A stretch of 16,141 bases of DNA from Theodoxus fluviatilis (GCA_034096865.1 JAWQFJ010014807.1:1-16141); one strand, 5' to 3'; counted from the first letter of the stretch, positions 1-9,114 are shown. Notes: a model not told the origin generated them from the letters alone. Program-made: numbers and translations.

Positions 1-481
1 TTTCCTAGTGTTGTCATGTTGTTGCTGAAATTGAACTTCCGGACTGGACATGAATGTGTTTCGATTCCTGGAATAAACTTAGTACGTGGGTGTAGTGCAT
101 TTCGTCCTACCTGCCTGGTAAGGTCACCAATATATTCCTTATATATGCATGTCTCTGAGTATTCTTTGCATGAACTGTTGTTTTAATCTATATCATAGTT
201 GTAGCTAGTGACGAAGAGGGTTCTTCTGAAACTTCATTGTACAATTTTGAGTTTGATTATCCAATACTTTGACTACGTTTTATCACGTGCATGCTTTCAT
301 GATGATAGTTTCCACTGAACGGAGGGTTTAGAGATAATCATTTCTAGTCCTGTTGCTGGTTCTTTTTATGTGTCGGCCAGAAATAGCGAGGAGGGGACGT
401 GTGTAAGGGTGGGGATGGCATCCTACGATGTGTACGAGATGGTTTTTGGAATAAGATTATATGGTTTATATGTAGGATGTT

Positions 482-485
<4 letters not shown>

Positions 486-547
<62 letters not shown>
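486..547 (+). repeat. (CT)n microsatellite, left arm
   Basis: About 31 uninterrupted CT units. The right-arm partner (9876-9939) is one unit longer, so the locus has changed length since the arms separated. Confidence 0.97.
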
Positions 548-550
<3 letters not shown>

Positions 551-764
551 ATACGAGTGGCTGTCATGGTCGCTAAGTACGTTCTGTAACGAAATGGACG
601 AGCATTACTTTCTTTCAATTCATATAGTTCTTATGAACAGGAAGGAGAGAACGAAGAGTTGGAGACAAATTGATATTTTGTTCCTCGATTGTGATGTTAT
701 TCTGTAAGTGTGGTATTTGTAATTTTGTTTCTTTTTTCGTGAGGGACAACGTGATCCTTGTGGT

Positions 765-897
765 TTAAGGTCAAATACCACCCAAGGTTTCATTAGCGCT
801 GTTTCCATGTTGTTGTAGCATGCGTCTGATTGTGGAGTCTTGTTTTATGTACATTCCTGGTTAAATGATCTTTGGGGTTAAGGTCAAATACCACCCC
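765..897 (+). repeat. Two-copy direct repeat with TTAAGGTCAAATACCACC core
   Basis: Copies at 765-784 and 878-897 share the core TTAAGGTCAAATACCACC. Each sits in a weak hairpin; the second is flanked by TTTGGGG (871-877) and CCCCAAA (894-900). The right arm carries the same pair at 9639-9658 and 9526-9545. The core includes the hexamer AGGTCA, which is a nuclear-receptor half-site in animals, but nothing else here points to a promoter. Confidence 0.7.
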
Positions 898-1265
898 AAA
901 CTTTCATTTGTGTGACGTGATCACGCCTCGAATATGTCTTTGTATTTAATGTTATGCGGAATCCTCTCTAATGGCGCAAGTCCATTGAGAGATGTTGTGG
1001 TAATGCCGGGTGAGCATAAACTACGGGCTTGTTGCGTGGATCAGCTAGAGTCGACAGGCCTCAGGCCACTCCTAGTTTGATAGGCACAAGTTAGCTTTTA
1101 GTCTGTGTACCATGTTGGCCATATTTCTAACTTGTTGAATGATTAAGCTCGCTACAAGTTGAATAACCAACACTGGGTTACCGAAATGGTTCACGTCAAA
1201 TTGCGTTTGTTCAGTGTACATCGAGGACGATGTTCGGAAAGAGCACAGGGAGATGTAGAAGGGCA

Positions 1266-1268
<3 letters not shown>

Positions 1269-1308
<40 letters not shown>
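1269..1308 (+). repeat. (TC)n microsatellite, left arm
   Basis: Twenty TC units, same length as the right-arm partner at 9115-9154. Confidence 0.97.
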
Positions 1309-1311
<3 letters not shown>

Positions 1312-1530
1312 TTATTATGTGCGTTATCCTCCTGGCCCCGGCTGGCTGGCTGCATCTCGACCTGGCTTTTGACCTCTGGCCATGTCAAAAACAACGCTGA
1401 ACAGAGGTGTAGCTGTGGGTCAGCCTCTCTTATCTGTAGGGGTATCGCAGGCGGCCAGGCCATCAGCACATAAACTGCCTCCACCATTGTCCATTGTTCT
1501 GTTGATTTTAAATAGAATGTAGTGCTTTGA

Positions 1531-1549
1531 TTGTTGTTGTTGTTGTTGT
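1531..1549 (+). repeat. (TTG)n microsatellite, left arm
   Basis: Six TTG units. The right-arm partner (8880-8892) is two units shorter; this accounts for the 6-bp shift in the arm register. Confidence 0.95.
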
Positions 1550-1689
1550 GATAATGCTGGGGAGCAGACGTGTTTGGGGAGGCAGACCGCTCAGGAGAGG
1601 CGAGCAGAGCAGACGTGCCTGTCTTGCAGTCTCGCTTGGTCTCCAAGTTTGTATCAGCTAGAATAAACCATGTACCCTTCACCAAAAGA

Positions 1690-1727
1690 AACGGGGTTTG
1701 TCCTGCTAAACGGAGTTTGTCCTGCTA
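1690..1727 (+). repeat. 19-bp tandem duplication
   Basis: Two adjacent copies of AACGGRGTTTGTCCTGCTA (1690-1708 and 1709-1727) with one difference. The same tandem pair, with the same difference, is at 8702-8739 in the right arm, so it predates the arm duplication. Confidence 0.85.
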
Positions 1728-1859
1728 CATTGGAGTAGAGAGATGTTCCCCTCTCTATAGCTCCAAGCCCTACGCCTGCAATGTGCCAAATATTCCACAG
1801 CGCTCGGATCACTCCTTTTCACATGTAAACCTTTTCTGTGAGTATGAGCTATCACATAT

Positions 1860-2760
1860 TTATCTGCTGGGTGACTGTGTCAGTAAGTGTGAATGAGGAT
1901 GAACAGAAGGTTGTTGCTCAGTCTGTTAGAAATTTAGGCGTCATGTTTGACGATGATCTGTCAATGAGAGCTCATGTCAACAAAGCCTGTCAGTTAGCAT
2001 ATTATGAGTTAAGGAAAATTAGTACCATTCGTCATTATCTTTCTTAGCAGGCTACCAAAAACGCTCATCACAGCACTTGTTCTGTCTCGTCTCGACTATG
2101 GAAACTCTCTTCTCGCACACATTCCTGACACTCCAGAAAGTTCAGAATTGTGCTGCTAGGCTAGTTTTTCGATGTCCCAAGCGTACCCATGTCTCTCCAC
2201 TCCTACACACACTTCACTGGCTCCCCATCTCTCAGAGGACAGATTATAAACTTGCTACTTTGTGCTTCAAGGCCATCAACAACACCGCATCACACGCTCT
2301 TACAGAAATTCTTACAGTCTCCACGATCTCCAGATCTCTAAGTTCGGCTGCTGACTCTAGAATACTTAAGGTCCCCCGCCGTAACAAGAAAACTCAAGAA
2401 CAGCGTGCCTTCTCCTATAATGGACTTGTAACCTGGAATAGTCTCCCTCTCTCAGTATGTCATTTTGACACTCTGCCTCAGTTCAAAAGTGCTCTAAAGA
2501 CCCATTTCTTCCGATCCGCCTTTCTCGCTGAGCTGCTTCACCTTACTTGACCTTGCCTGCAAGTGCTATGTATATTGTATAGTTGTTCTATTGGATGTTA
2601 GTTTTTGTTTTTTGTTTATGTGTGTAGTGTGTGAGTTGTTGTAGGAATGTGGTGTTGAGCGGTTGTATGAGTGTTGATTCTTTGGATTGTAAACGCCATG
2701 AGCTTGCCTGTCAAGGGAAGGTATGCGCGTAAATAAACGATATTATTATTATTAGTATTA
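1860..2760 (+). mobile_element. 5'-truncated, frameshifted 3' end of a CR1/L2-like LINE (left arm)
   Basis: Translation gives the C-terminal part of a non-LTR retrotransposon reverse-transcriptase ORF: the SVRNLGVMFDDDLSM block near 1925-1965, LVLSRLDYGNSLL in a second frame near 2073-2110, LQKVQNCAARL near 2133, LHWLPISQR near 2213, a CFKAIN block, and a WNSLPLSV block near 2435. These are in three frame segments, with shifts near 2046 and between about 2110 and 2130, so the copy is dead. The catalytic reverse-transcriptase core is absent (5' truncation). After the stop at 2550 comes a 3' untranslated region ending in an A/T-rich tail with ATT units at about 2735-2760, as is typical for L2/CR1-type elements. 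It sits in the sequence upstream of the EGF-like exon in the same orientation. The clade call is approximate. Confidence 0.85.
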
Positions 2761-3041
2761 TGCTTGAGCTGCAACATGCATCGTGTTATATGCTAACTCG
2801 TGATCCAGACTATAATGCTTCTGTTTCACAGACCACAGTTTTCCTACAAAATGCAATAGGTTGTGAAGATATCCTCTCTGACATTGCATACACAGAACAT
2901 TACAATAATACGCATACTATAATTCCAGCGCGAGATCCTTCCTCCTGAAATGTGAATACAAAACGCTTTGTAATAAATAAATCCATTAAAAAAGAGGTGC
3001 AACCTGCATGTCTGATGATATCGCCTTTGTACTGACTGCAG

Positions 3042-3191
3042 TGTCCACAGAGGGAGAAGGCTGCTACAACACAGCAGACTGCGGTGGCGACTCCCTGCTG
3101 CAGTGTGACCAGTCCCAGTCCTCGTCCATGTGTGTCTGTGGGAACGGTTTCTTCTGGAACACCTCGCTGTCCTCTCCTGCGTGCGTCTCAG
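3042..3191 (+). CDS. EGF-like exon of an extracellular-domain gene (left arm)
   Basis: A 150-bp exon with acceptor ...ACTGACTGCAG before 3042 and a strong donor GTGAGA at 3192. Both flanking introns are phase 1, so the exon is a symmetric module that can be added or removed without changing frame, as is usual for extracellular domains. The translation has six cysteines in the order C-x5-C-x7-C-x8-C-x-C-x14-C, matching an EGF-like disulfide pattern, and ends ...SPACVS before the donor. An alternative acceptor AG at 3049-3050 would shorten it by 9 bp. It is followed after a 913-bp intron by an FN3 exon in the same phase, so both probably encode part of a secreted or transmembrane receptor. No signal peptide, membrane segment or cytoplasmic domain is present in the window, and the parent gene cannot be named. 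The copy at 7238-7387 differs at 8 of 150 bases (4 amino-acid changes). Confidence 0.72.
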
Positions 3192-4104
3192 GTGAGATTT
3201 GAGGACAGTGGAATCAATGCATCCGCCACAGCACCGAGTATATCACACCAATTCGGTGATCTAGTAATTCTGAGGGCGTTATTCCTAGCAAGCAACAGTT
3301 ACTTTGACATGTTTCCAGTTGCTTTTCTTGCCTAGAGGTGAAGAGGTTTGAGTCTAACATAAGTGCCCCACTCAGATGATCAGTGGGAGTCAGCAGTCTC
3401 TTTGACATCTTACGGTCCTTTGTCTTTAACTTCTGACAAAGCCGTGTCCACATTAAAATAAATTCATCGGAACAATTTTCTGCACAGACCCGAGTCTCTA
3501 GCGAGTTGAATATTTTCAGCAGGTTGAGTTTTACATCCAAAAGTTCAGTAGTTGTGGTGGATCGATATTCATTGCATGCAAAAAAAAATATTTCAAGTAG
3601 TGTGGCACTAGTCTGGTACATTCACCACGTCCAAGCAGTCTTTCAGGAGAAGAGTTTTCATTGCTAAATACTGGAGCTTCTGTTACTCTCTTCCTGCATG
3701 CATATGAGAAAAGCTTTGACGATTTTGCATCTGTTTCACCTGCTTACACTAGGACGAAAAACCAGAGGGTTTCATTACTTCGTTCGTGTTTTTAGCTCTA
3801 CAACGCATTTCGGAATGGTTACGATTACAAGGAACAGTGTATGCGTGGTGTCCTAGTTTGAAGCAAGATCAAGACACTCTCCGTTTGTCGCATCTCTGGG
3901 AAAATTTACACATACGTTTACACACAGTAAAAATGCACCGACGTGGCAATGTTACATCTGGATTCTACATCTGTTGCTTCGTGAGACCTGCAGTCGGGCA
4001 GTGAAATCCAATACACATCCATGTAGTTACACCATGATCACTGCATTAGTGAAAATACTTGATTGGTAGACCTGCTTCATGCAATGTTTCCCATTTCCCT
4101 GCAG
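3192..4104 (+). other. Intron between EGF-like and FN3 exons (left arm)
   Basis: Spans donor GTGAGA to acceptor TTTCCCATTTCCCTGCAG, with a good polypyrimidine tract at 4087-4100. It contains open frames on both strands (a 135-codon one on the minus strand at 3214-3621 and a 72-codon one at 3786-4004), but the differences between the two arms in these frames are mostly amino-acid changing and match no family I know, so I treat the stretch as non-coding. Confidence 0.65.
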
Positions 4105-4395
4105 GCAGTTCAGCCAGTCCCCACGTGACCTCTCCCCCAACTCGAGGTGTGGACACGCTTGAGGTCAACTGGACTGCCCCTGTTGTGGGGAGTGTTGCTG
4201 TCATCACTGGATTCCAGGTCAGGTGGACCTCCTCCCAGGGACAAGCTGGAAGCGTTGACGTTTCCAAAACGACTTCCAGTTACACCATCACACAGCTGAC
4301 TGGCAACATAAACTACACTGTCGAGGTCAGGACTGTCATCTCCTACAGGGGTCACAATCTGACCTCTGACCCTGCTACCAGCTCACAAAGACCAT
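4105..4395 (+). CDS. Fibronectin type III exon (left arm)
   Basis: A 291-bp exon encoding about 97 residues, bounded by acceptor CCCTGCAG before 4105 and a consensus donor GTGAGT at 4396. Both introns are phase 1, so one exon equals one module. The protein shows the fibronectin type III pattern: a proline-rich start (SPHVTSPPT), LEVNWTAP with the strand-B tryptophan, ITGFQVRW with the strand-C tryptophan, SYTITQL before strand F, and INYTVEVRTV with the conserved tyrosine. FN3 domains are extracellular beta-sandwich adhesion modules found in tandem in receptors such as receptor tyrosine phosphatases. Together with the upstream EGF-like exon it looks like two internal exons of a larger gene; no further exon is found before the palindrome centre. 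Its partner at 6034-6324 differs at 6 of 291 bases (4 amino-acid changes), and neither copy has a stop or frameshift. Confidence 0.85.
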
Positions 4396-4848
4396 GTGAG
4401 TCTCACAGAGGGGAGAGCGTATCCCTTTGCAAAAGATTAAATGGGCAGCAACATGTATACTCCCTTTACATCCTTCTTTAGATGTCAAACTCGTTGTGCG
4501 AAATCCTTTTTATTTGTGTGGATAATACGATGCATACTGTATTTACGATTATATCCACATATCGTTAATTCCAAAAAATGTATTTATGTCTGAATTCCTT
4601 TCATAAAACCACTGCTCTTGAATGACTTTGTTAGTGAGTGCCAGTATGCATGTTTTTGAGTTTTCCCGCGGTTTTTGCTTGAACTGGGGCATTTATATGG
4701 TTAGAAACATATTCTTAAGTCAAAATTTAAAAAACGCTGTTTACACTCTAGTATGATCATGTACATGTACATGATCATGTGCATGTTAATGCGTAATGTC
4801 AAATGTATTCTTATGCACGTTGTGCGGTTGTAAATGTATAGATATACG
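4396..4848 (+). other. Sequence between the FN3 exon and the inner microsatellite (left arm)
   Basis: Probably the start of the intron downstream of the FN3 exon. No exon is recognisable. It includes a 26-bp perfect palindrome at 4753-4778 and is otherwise A/T-rich unique sequence, mirrored at 5581-6033. Confidence 0.6.
4753..4778. repeat. 26-bp perfect palindrome
   Basis: Every base pairs with its mirror partner around 4765/4766; the sequence is built from TGATCATG and GTACATG words. The right-arm copy at 5651-5676 has one substitution (TAC to TCC) that breaks the symmetry. Function unknown. Confidence 0.9.
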
Positions 4849-4849
4849 A

Positions 4850-4897
4850 GTGTGTGTGTATGTGTGTGTGAGTGTTTGTGTGTGTGTACGTGTGTGT

Positions 4898-4942
<45 letters not shown>

Positions 4943-4944
4943 TA

Positions 4945-4995
<51 letters not shown>
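4850..4995 (+). repeat. Compound (TG)n-(GA)n microsatellite at the inner edge of the left arm
   Basis: TG-rich tract with TA and CG interruptions to about 4932, then GA repeats to 4995. The TG part stays in register with the CA part of the right arm, including the interruptions. The GA part contains different interruptions from its partner. Homology between the arms ends here. Confidence 0.95.
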
Positions 4996-4998
<3 letters not shown>

Positions 4999-5118
4999 CA
5001 TACAGAGTCGAGGTTCTGTGAGGGACAAACAGGGAAAAATGTAAGACCACAGGCGTGGACCGAACCCGCAACCACTCGGCTAGCGCAAGAAATGCTCTAC
5101 CAGCTGAGCTACCATGGT
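4996..5118 (-). mobile_element. tRNA-derived SINE (head and short body)
   Basis: Read on the minus strand, 5118 down to 5046 is a 73-nt tRNA-like unit. It has a 7-bp acceptor stem (ACCATGG with CTGTGGT, two G-T pairs), an A box TAGCTCAGCTGGTAGAGC that also forms the D arm, and a B box GGGTTCGGTCC that forms the T arm with one mismatch. The anticodon arm does not fold well, so it is a SINE head or tRNA pseudogene and probably not a working tRNA. Downstream (5045 to 4996) is an unrelated body that ends in CT repeats, which would serve as the 3' tail. A and B boxes are the internal RNA polymerase III promoter. It is present once, in the palindrome spacer only. Confidence 0.65.
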
Positions 5119-5447
5119 CCGTATTGTCTTGTCCTGTCTACACTGTCCTGAATCAACTGCTGCTGTTTCGGCCTTACATGCCGAAGCAGAGTCGCATGCA
5201 CTGTGCATGACAAGTAAACGTATGGTCTGTACCGCAGTAATATTTCATGGAGTAACAACCTGAACCATGCGCTACAACTGCAACTGGCGATCGCAAAAGT
5301 AAAAATGGGAGTTTAAAACGAATCTCTGACCGTGTATATGTGTCTTTTCTCTTTATCTTATGTGTATCTCTGTTTATGTTCATCTTTCTGTCAAACTATC
5401 CCTGTATGTGTGTCTATCTCTTATTTTGCGTTTTCTCGCACTTCCTG

Positions 5448-5448
<1 letters not shown>
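4996..5448. other. Single-copy spacer at the centre of the palindrome
   Basis: About 453 bp that belongs to neither arm, bounded by a GA tract on the left and a CT tract on the right. The left third contains a tRNA-derived SINE head on the minus strand. A 10-bp hairpin with one G-T wobble lies at 5163-5172 and 5180-5189 with a 7-nt loop. The remainder, 5190-5448, has no gene, exon or repeat that I recognise; it becomes pyrimidine-rich toward the right arm. Confidence 0.9.
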
Positions 5449-5531
<83 letters not shown>

Positions 5532-5580
5532 ACACACACGTACACACACACAAACACTCACACACACATACACACACACT
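5449..5580 (+). repeat. Compound (CT)n-(CA)n microsatellite at the inner edge of the right arm
   Basis: Mirror of 4850-4995: CT repeats with a TTT interruption at 5449-5497, then CA repeats with matching interruptions to 5580. Marks the inner boundary of the right arm. Confidence 0.95.
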
Positions 5581-6033
5581 CGTATATCTATACATTTACA
5601 ACCGCACAACGTGCATAAGAATACATTTGACATTACGCATTAACATGCACATGATCATGTACATGTCCATGATCATACTAGAGTGTAAACAGCGTTTTTT
5701 AAATTTTGACTTACGAATATGTTTCTAACCATATAAATGCCCCAGTTCAAGCAAAAACCACGGGAAACTCAAAAACATGCATACTGGCTCTCAGTAACAA
5801 CGTCATTCAAGAGCAGTGGTTTTATGAAAGGAATTCAGACATAAATACATCTTTTTGCAATTAACGCTATGTGGATATAATCGTAAATACAGTATGCATC
5901 GTATTATCCACACAAATAAAAAGGATTTCGCACAACGAGTTTGACATCAAAAGAAGGATGTAAAGGGAGTATACATGTTGCTGCCCATTTAATCTTTTGC
6001 AAAGGGATACGCTCTCCCCTCTGTGAGACTCAC
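5581..6033 (-). other. Sequence between the FN3 exon and the inner microsatellite (right arm)
   Basis: Mirror of 4396-4848, probably intron. Contains the one-mismatch version of the 26-bp palindrome at 5651-5676. No exon recognised. Confidence 0.6.
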
Positions 6034-6324
6034 ATGGTCTTTGTGAGCTGGTAGCAGGGTCAGAGGTCAGATTGTGACCCCTGTAGGAGATGACAGTCCT
6101 GACCTCCACAGTGTAGTTTACGTTGCCAGTCAGCTGTGTGATGGTGTAACTGGAAGTCGTTTTGGAAACGTCAACGCTTCCAGCTTGTCCCTGGGAGGAG
6201 GTCCACTTGACCTGGAATCCAGTGATGACAGCAACACTCCCCACAACAGGGGCAGCCCAGCTGACCTCAAGCGTGTCCACACCTCGAGTTGGGGGAGAGG
6301 TCACGTGGGGACTGGCTGAGCTGC
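6034..6324 (-). CDS. Fibronectin type III exon (right arm)
   Basis: Mirror copy of 4105-4395 with the same length (291 bp), the same acceptor (CCCTGCAG) and donor (GTGAGT) and phase-1 introns on both sides. It differs at six bases by my comparison: two silent changes and four amino-acid changes (Asn to Ser and Thr to Ala around the strand-B tryptophan, Arg to Lys next to the strand-C tryptophan, Ile to Val before the conserved tyrosine). All FN3 core residues remain and the frame is open. It is read toward the palindrome centre, so it converges on the left-arm copy. Whether it is spliced into a transcript cannot be told from the sequence. Confidence 0.85.
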
Positions 6325-7237
6325 CTGCAGGGAAATGGGAAACATTGCATGAAGCAGGTCTACCAATAAAGTATTTTCACTGTCGCAGTGATCGTGGTGT
6401 AACTACATGGATGTGTATTGGATTTCACTGCCCGACTGCAGGTCTCACGAAGCAACAGATGTAGAATCCAGATGTAACATTGCCACGTCTGTGCATTTTT
6501 ACTGTGTGTAAACGTATGTGTAAACTGTCCCAGAGATGCGACAAACGGAGAGTGTCTTGATCTTGCTTCAAACTAGGACACCACGCATACACTGTTCCTT
6601 GTAATCGTAAACATTCCGAAATGCGTTGTAGAGCTAAAAACACGAACGAAGTAATGAAACCCGCTGATTTCTCGTCCTAGTGTAAGCAGGTGAAACAGAT
6701 GCAAAATCGTCAAAGATTTTCTCATATGCATGCAGGAAGGGAGTAACAGAAGCTCCAGTATTTAGCAATGAAAACTCTTCTCCTGAAAGACTGCTTGGAC
6801 GTGGTGAATGTACCAGACTAGTGCCACACTACTTGAAATATTTTTTTTGGCATGCAATGAATATCGATCCACCACAAATACTGAACTTTTGGATGTAAAA
6901 CTCAACCTGCTGATTATATTCAACTCGCTAGAGACTAGGGTCTGTGCAGAAAATTGTTCCGATGAATTTATTTTAATGTGGGCAAGGCTTTGTCAGAAGT
7001 TAAAGACAGAGGACCGTAAGATGTCAAAGAGACTGCTGACTCCCACTGATCGTCTGAGTGGAGCACTTATGTTAGACTCAAACATCTTCACCTCTAGGCA
7101 AGAAAAGCAACTGGAAACATGTCAAAGTAACTGCTGCTTGCTAGGAATAACGCCCTCAGAATTACTAGATCCCCGAATTGGTGTGATATACTCGGTGCTG
7201 TGGCGGATGCATTGATTCCACTGTCCTCAAATCTCAC
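6325..7237 (-). other. Intron between EGF-like and FN3 exons (right arm)
   Basis: Mirror of 3192-4104, same length. A plus-strand open frame of 135 codons at 6808-7215 survives in both arms, but most arm-to-arm differences in it change the amino acid and no family is recognised, so I do not call it a gene. Confidence 0.65.
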
Positions 7238-7387
7238 CTGAGACACATGCAGGAGAAGACAGCGAGTTGTTCCAGAAGGAACCGCTCCCACAGACACACA
7301 TGGACGAGGACAGGGACTGGTCACACTGCAGCAGGGAGTCGCCACCGCAGTCTGCTGTGTTGTAGCAGCCTTCTCCCTCCGTGGACA
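7238..7387 (-). CDS. EGF-like exon (right arm)
   Basis: Mirror copy of 3042-3191 with identical length, acceptor and GTGAGA donor, and phase-1 boundaries. All six cysteines of the EGF-like pattern are kept. Eight of 150 bases differ from the left copy, four of them amino-acid changing (Gln to Leu, Asn to Ser, Phe to Ser, Thr to Asn), three of which cluster after the fifth cysteine. At about 5% this is the most diverged block I compared between the arms. It lies upstream of the right-arm FN3 exon on the minus strand and would be read into it after splicing. Confidence 0.72.
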
Positions 7388-7668
7388 CTGCAGTCAGTAC
7401 AAAGGCGATATCATCAGACATGCAGGTTGCACCTCTTTTTAAAATGGATTTATTTATTACAAAGCGTTTTGTATCCACATTTCAGGAGGAAGGATCTCAC
7501 GCTGGAATTAAGTATGCGTATTATTGTAATGTTCTGTGTATGCAATGTCAGAGATGATATCTTTACAACCTATTGGATTTTGTAGGAAAACTGTGGTCTG
7601 TGAAACTGAAGCATTATAGTCTAAATCACGAGTTAGCATATAACACTATGCATGTTGCAGCTCAAGCA

Positions 7669-8569
7669 TAATACTACTAATAATAATACAGTTTATTTAC
7701 GCACATACCTTCCCTTGACAGGCAAGCTCATGGCGTTTACAATCCAAAGAATCAACACTCATACAACCGCTCAACACCACATTCCTACAAAAACTCACAC
7801 ACTACACACATAAACAAAAAACAAAAACTAACATCCAATAGAACAAACTATACAATATACATAGCACTTGCAGGCAAGGTCAAGTAAGGTGAAGCAGCTC
7901 AGCGAGAAAGGCGGATCGGAAGAAATGGGTCTTTAGAGCACTTTTGAACTGAGGCAGAGTGTCAAAATGACATACTGAGAGAGGGAGACTATTCCAGGTT
8001 ACAAGTCCATTATAGGAGAAGGCACGCTGTTCTTGAGTTTTCTTGTTACGGCGGGGGACCTTAAGTATTCTAGAGTCAGCAGCCGAACTTAGAGATCTGG
8101 AGATCGTGGAGACTGTAAGAATTTCTGTAAGAGCGTGTGATGCGGTGTTGTTGATGGCCTTGAAGCACAAAGTAGCAAGTATATAATCTATCCTCTGAGA
8201 GATGGGGAGCCAGTGAAGTGTGTGTAGGAGTTCAGAGACATGGGTACGCTTGGGACATCGAAAATCTAGCCTAGCAGCAGAATTCTGAACTTTCTGGAGT
8301 GTCAGGAATGTGTGCGAGAAGAGAGTTTCCATAGTCGAGACGAGACAGAACAAGTGGTGTGATGAGCGTTTTGGTAGCCTGCTAAGAAAGATAATGACGA
8401 ATGGTACTAATTTTCCTTAACTCATAATATGCTAACTGACAGGCTTTGTTGACATGAGCTCTCATTGACAGATCATCGTCAATCATGACGCCTAAATTTC
8501 TAACAGACTGAGCAACAACCTTCTGTTCATCCTCATTCACACTTACTGAAACAGTCACCCAGCAGATAA
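7669..8569 (-). mobile_element. 5'-truncated, frameshifted 3' end of a CR1/L2-like LINE (right arm)
   Basis: Mirror of the left-arm copy at 1860-2760, with the same truncation, the same two frameshifts and the same ATT-type tail. Shared damage shows the element was already inserted and dead before the arms were duplicated. About 11 substitutions separate the two coding remnants over roughly 720 bp. The long open segment 7880-8353 is the C-terminal block including LQKVQN and LHWLPISQR motifs. Confidence 0.85.
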
Positions 8570-9111
8570 ATATGTGGTGGCTCATACTCACAGAAAAGGT
8601 TTACATGTGAAAAGGAGTGATCCGAGCGCTGTGGAATATTTGGCACATTGCAGGCGTAGGGCTTGGAGCTATAGAGAGGGGAACATCTCTCTACTCCAAT
8701 GTAGCAGGACAAACTCCGTTTAGCAGGACAAACCCCGTTTCTTTTGGTGAAGGGTACATGGTTTATTCTAGCTGATACAAACTTGGAGACCAAGCGAGAC
8801 TGCAAGACAGGCACGTCTGCTCTGCTCGCCTCTCCTGAGCGGTCTGCCTCCCCAAACACGTCTGCTCCCCAGCATTATCACAACAACAACAATCAAAGCA
8901 CTACATTCTATTTAAAATCAACAGAACAATGGACAATGGTGGAGGCAGTTTATGTGCTGATGGCCTGGCCGCCTGCGATACCCCTACAGATAAGAGAGGC
9001 TGACCCACAGCTACACCTCTGTTCAGCGTTGTTTTTGACATGGCCAGAGGTCAAAAGCCAGGTCGAGATGCAGCCAGCCAGCCGGGGCCAGGAGGATAAC
9101 GCACATGATAA

Positions 9112-9114
<3 letters not shown>

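Larger units (their letters stand above)
1..1859. other. Outer left arm: non-coding, microsatellite-bearing
   Basis: No exon or conserved protein can be supported here. The longer open frames are low-complexity products of CT/GA tracts or drift. Contents are a CT tract (486-547), a pair of 20-bp direct repeats (765-784 and 878-897), a second CT tract (1269-1308), a TTG repeat (1531-1549) and a 19-bp tandem duplication (1690-1727). This part is almost identical to its partner in the right arm. Because the Gypsy polyprotein ends about 40 bp outside the matching position of the right arm, part of this sequence may be Gypsy long terminal repeat, but I cannot define its ends. Confidence 0.6.
1..4995 (+). 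repeat. Left arm of a giant inverted repeat (about 5 kb)
   Basis: This stretch is the reverse complement of 5449-10424. Paired positions sum to 10425 at the outer edge, 10423 between the two outer microsatellites, and 10429 from about 1551 to the inner edge, so there is almost no net insertion or deletion over more than 3 kb. LINE fragment, EGF-like exon, FN3 exon, a 26-bp palindrome and all microsatellites occur in both arms in mirrored order. Homology stops inside a GA tract at about 4995. The outer end coincides with the window edge, so the arm may continue further left. Seen directly; I aligned by eye and not every base. Confidence 0.96.

Noticed and set aside
7..1174. Possible Gypsy LTR bounded by AGTGTTG and CAACACT
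   Set aside because: A 7-bp inverted match found by looking for one. The purine-rich run after the pol stop is not adjacent to it and no second LTR is available for comparison.
1266..1685. 139-codon minus-strand frame, mirrored at 8744-9157
   Set aside because: Composed of microsatellite translation (Arg-Glu and Asn runs) with no recognisable domain; near-identity between arms is explained by the low divergence of the whole outer arm.
3214..3621. 135-codon minus-strand open frame, also present at 6808-7215 in the right arm
   Set aside because: Most arm-to-arm differences change the amino acid, with no clear excess of silent changes. It lies in an intron and resembles no family I know; persistence in both arms only reflects recent duplication.
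3786..4004. 72-codon frame in the intron, mirrored at 6425-6643
   Set aside because: No domain, no splice-site support, and differences between arms look neutral.
5046..5118. Functional tRNA gene
   Set aside because: The anticodon arm has two mismatches and two G-T pairs in five, and no standard anticodon loop; a SINE head or pseudogene fits better.
4701..5728. Several Ser-Leu, His-Thr, Cys-Val and Arg-Glu repeat open frames
   Set aside because: They are translations of CT/GA and CA/TG microsatellites in different frames and not genes.
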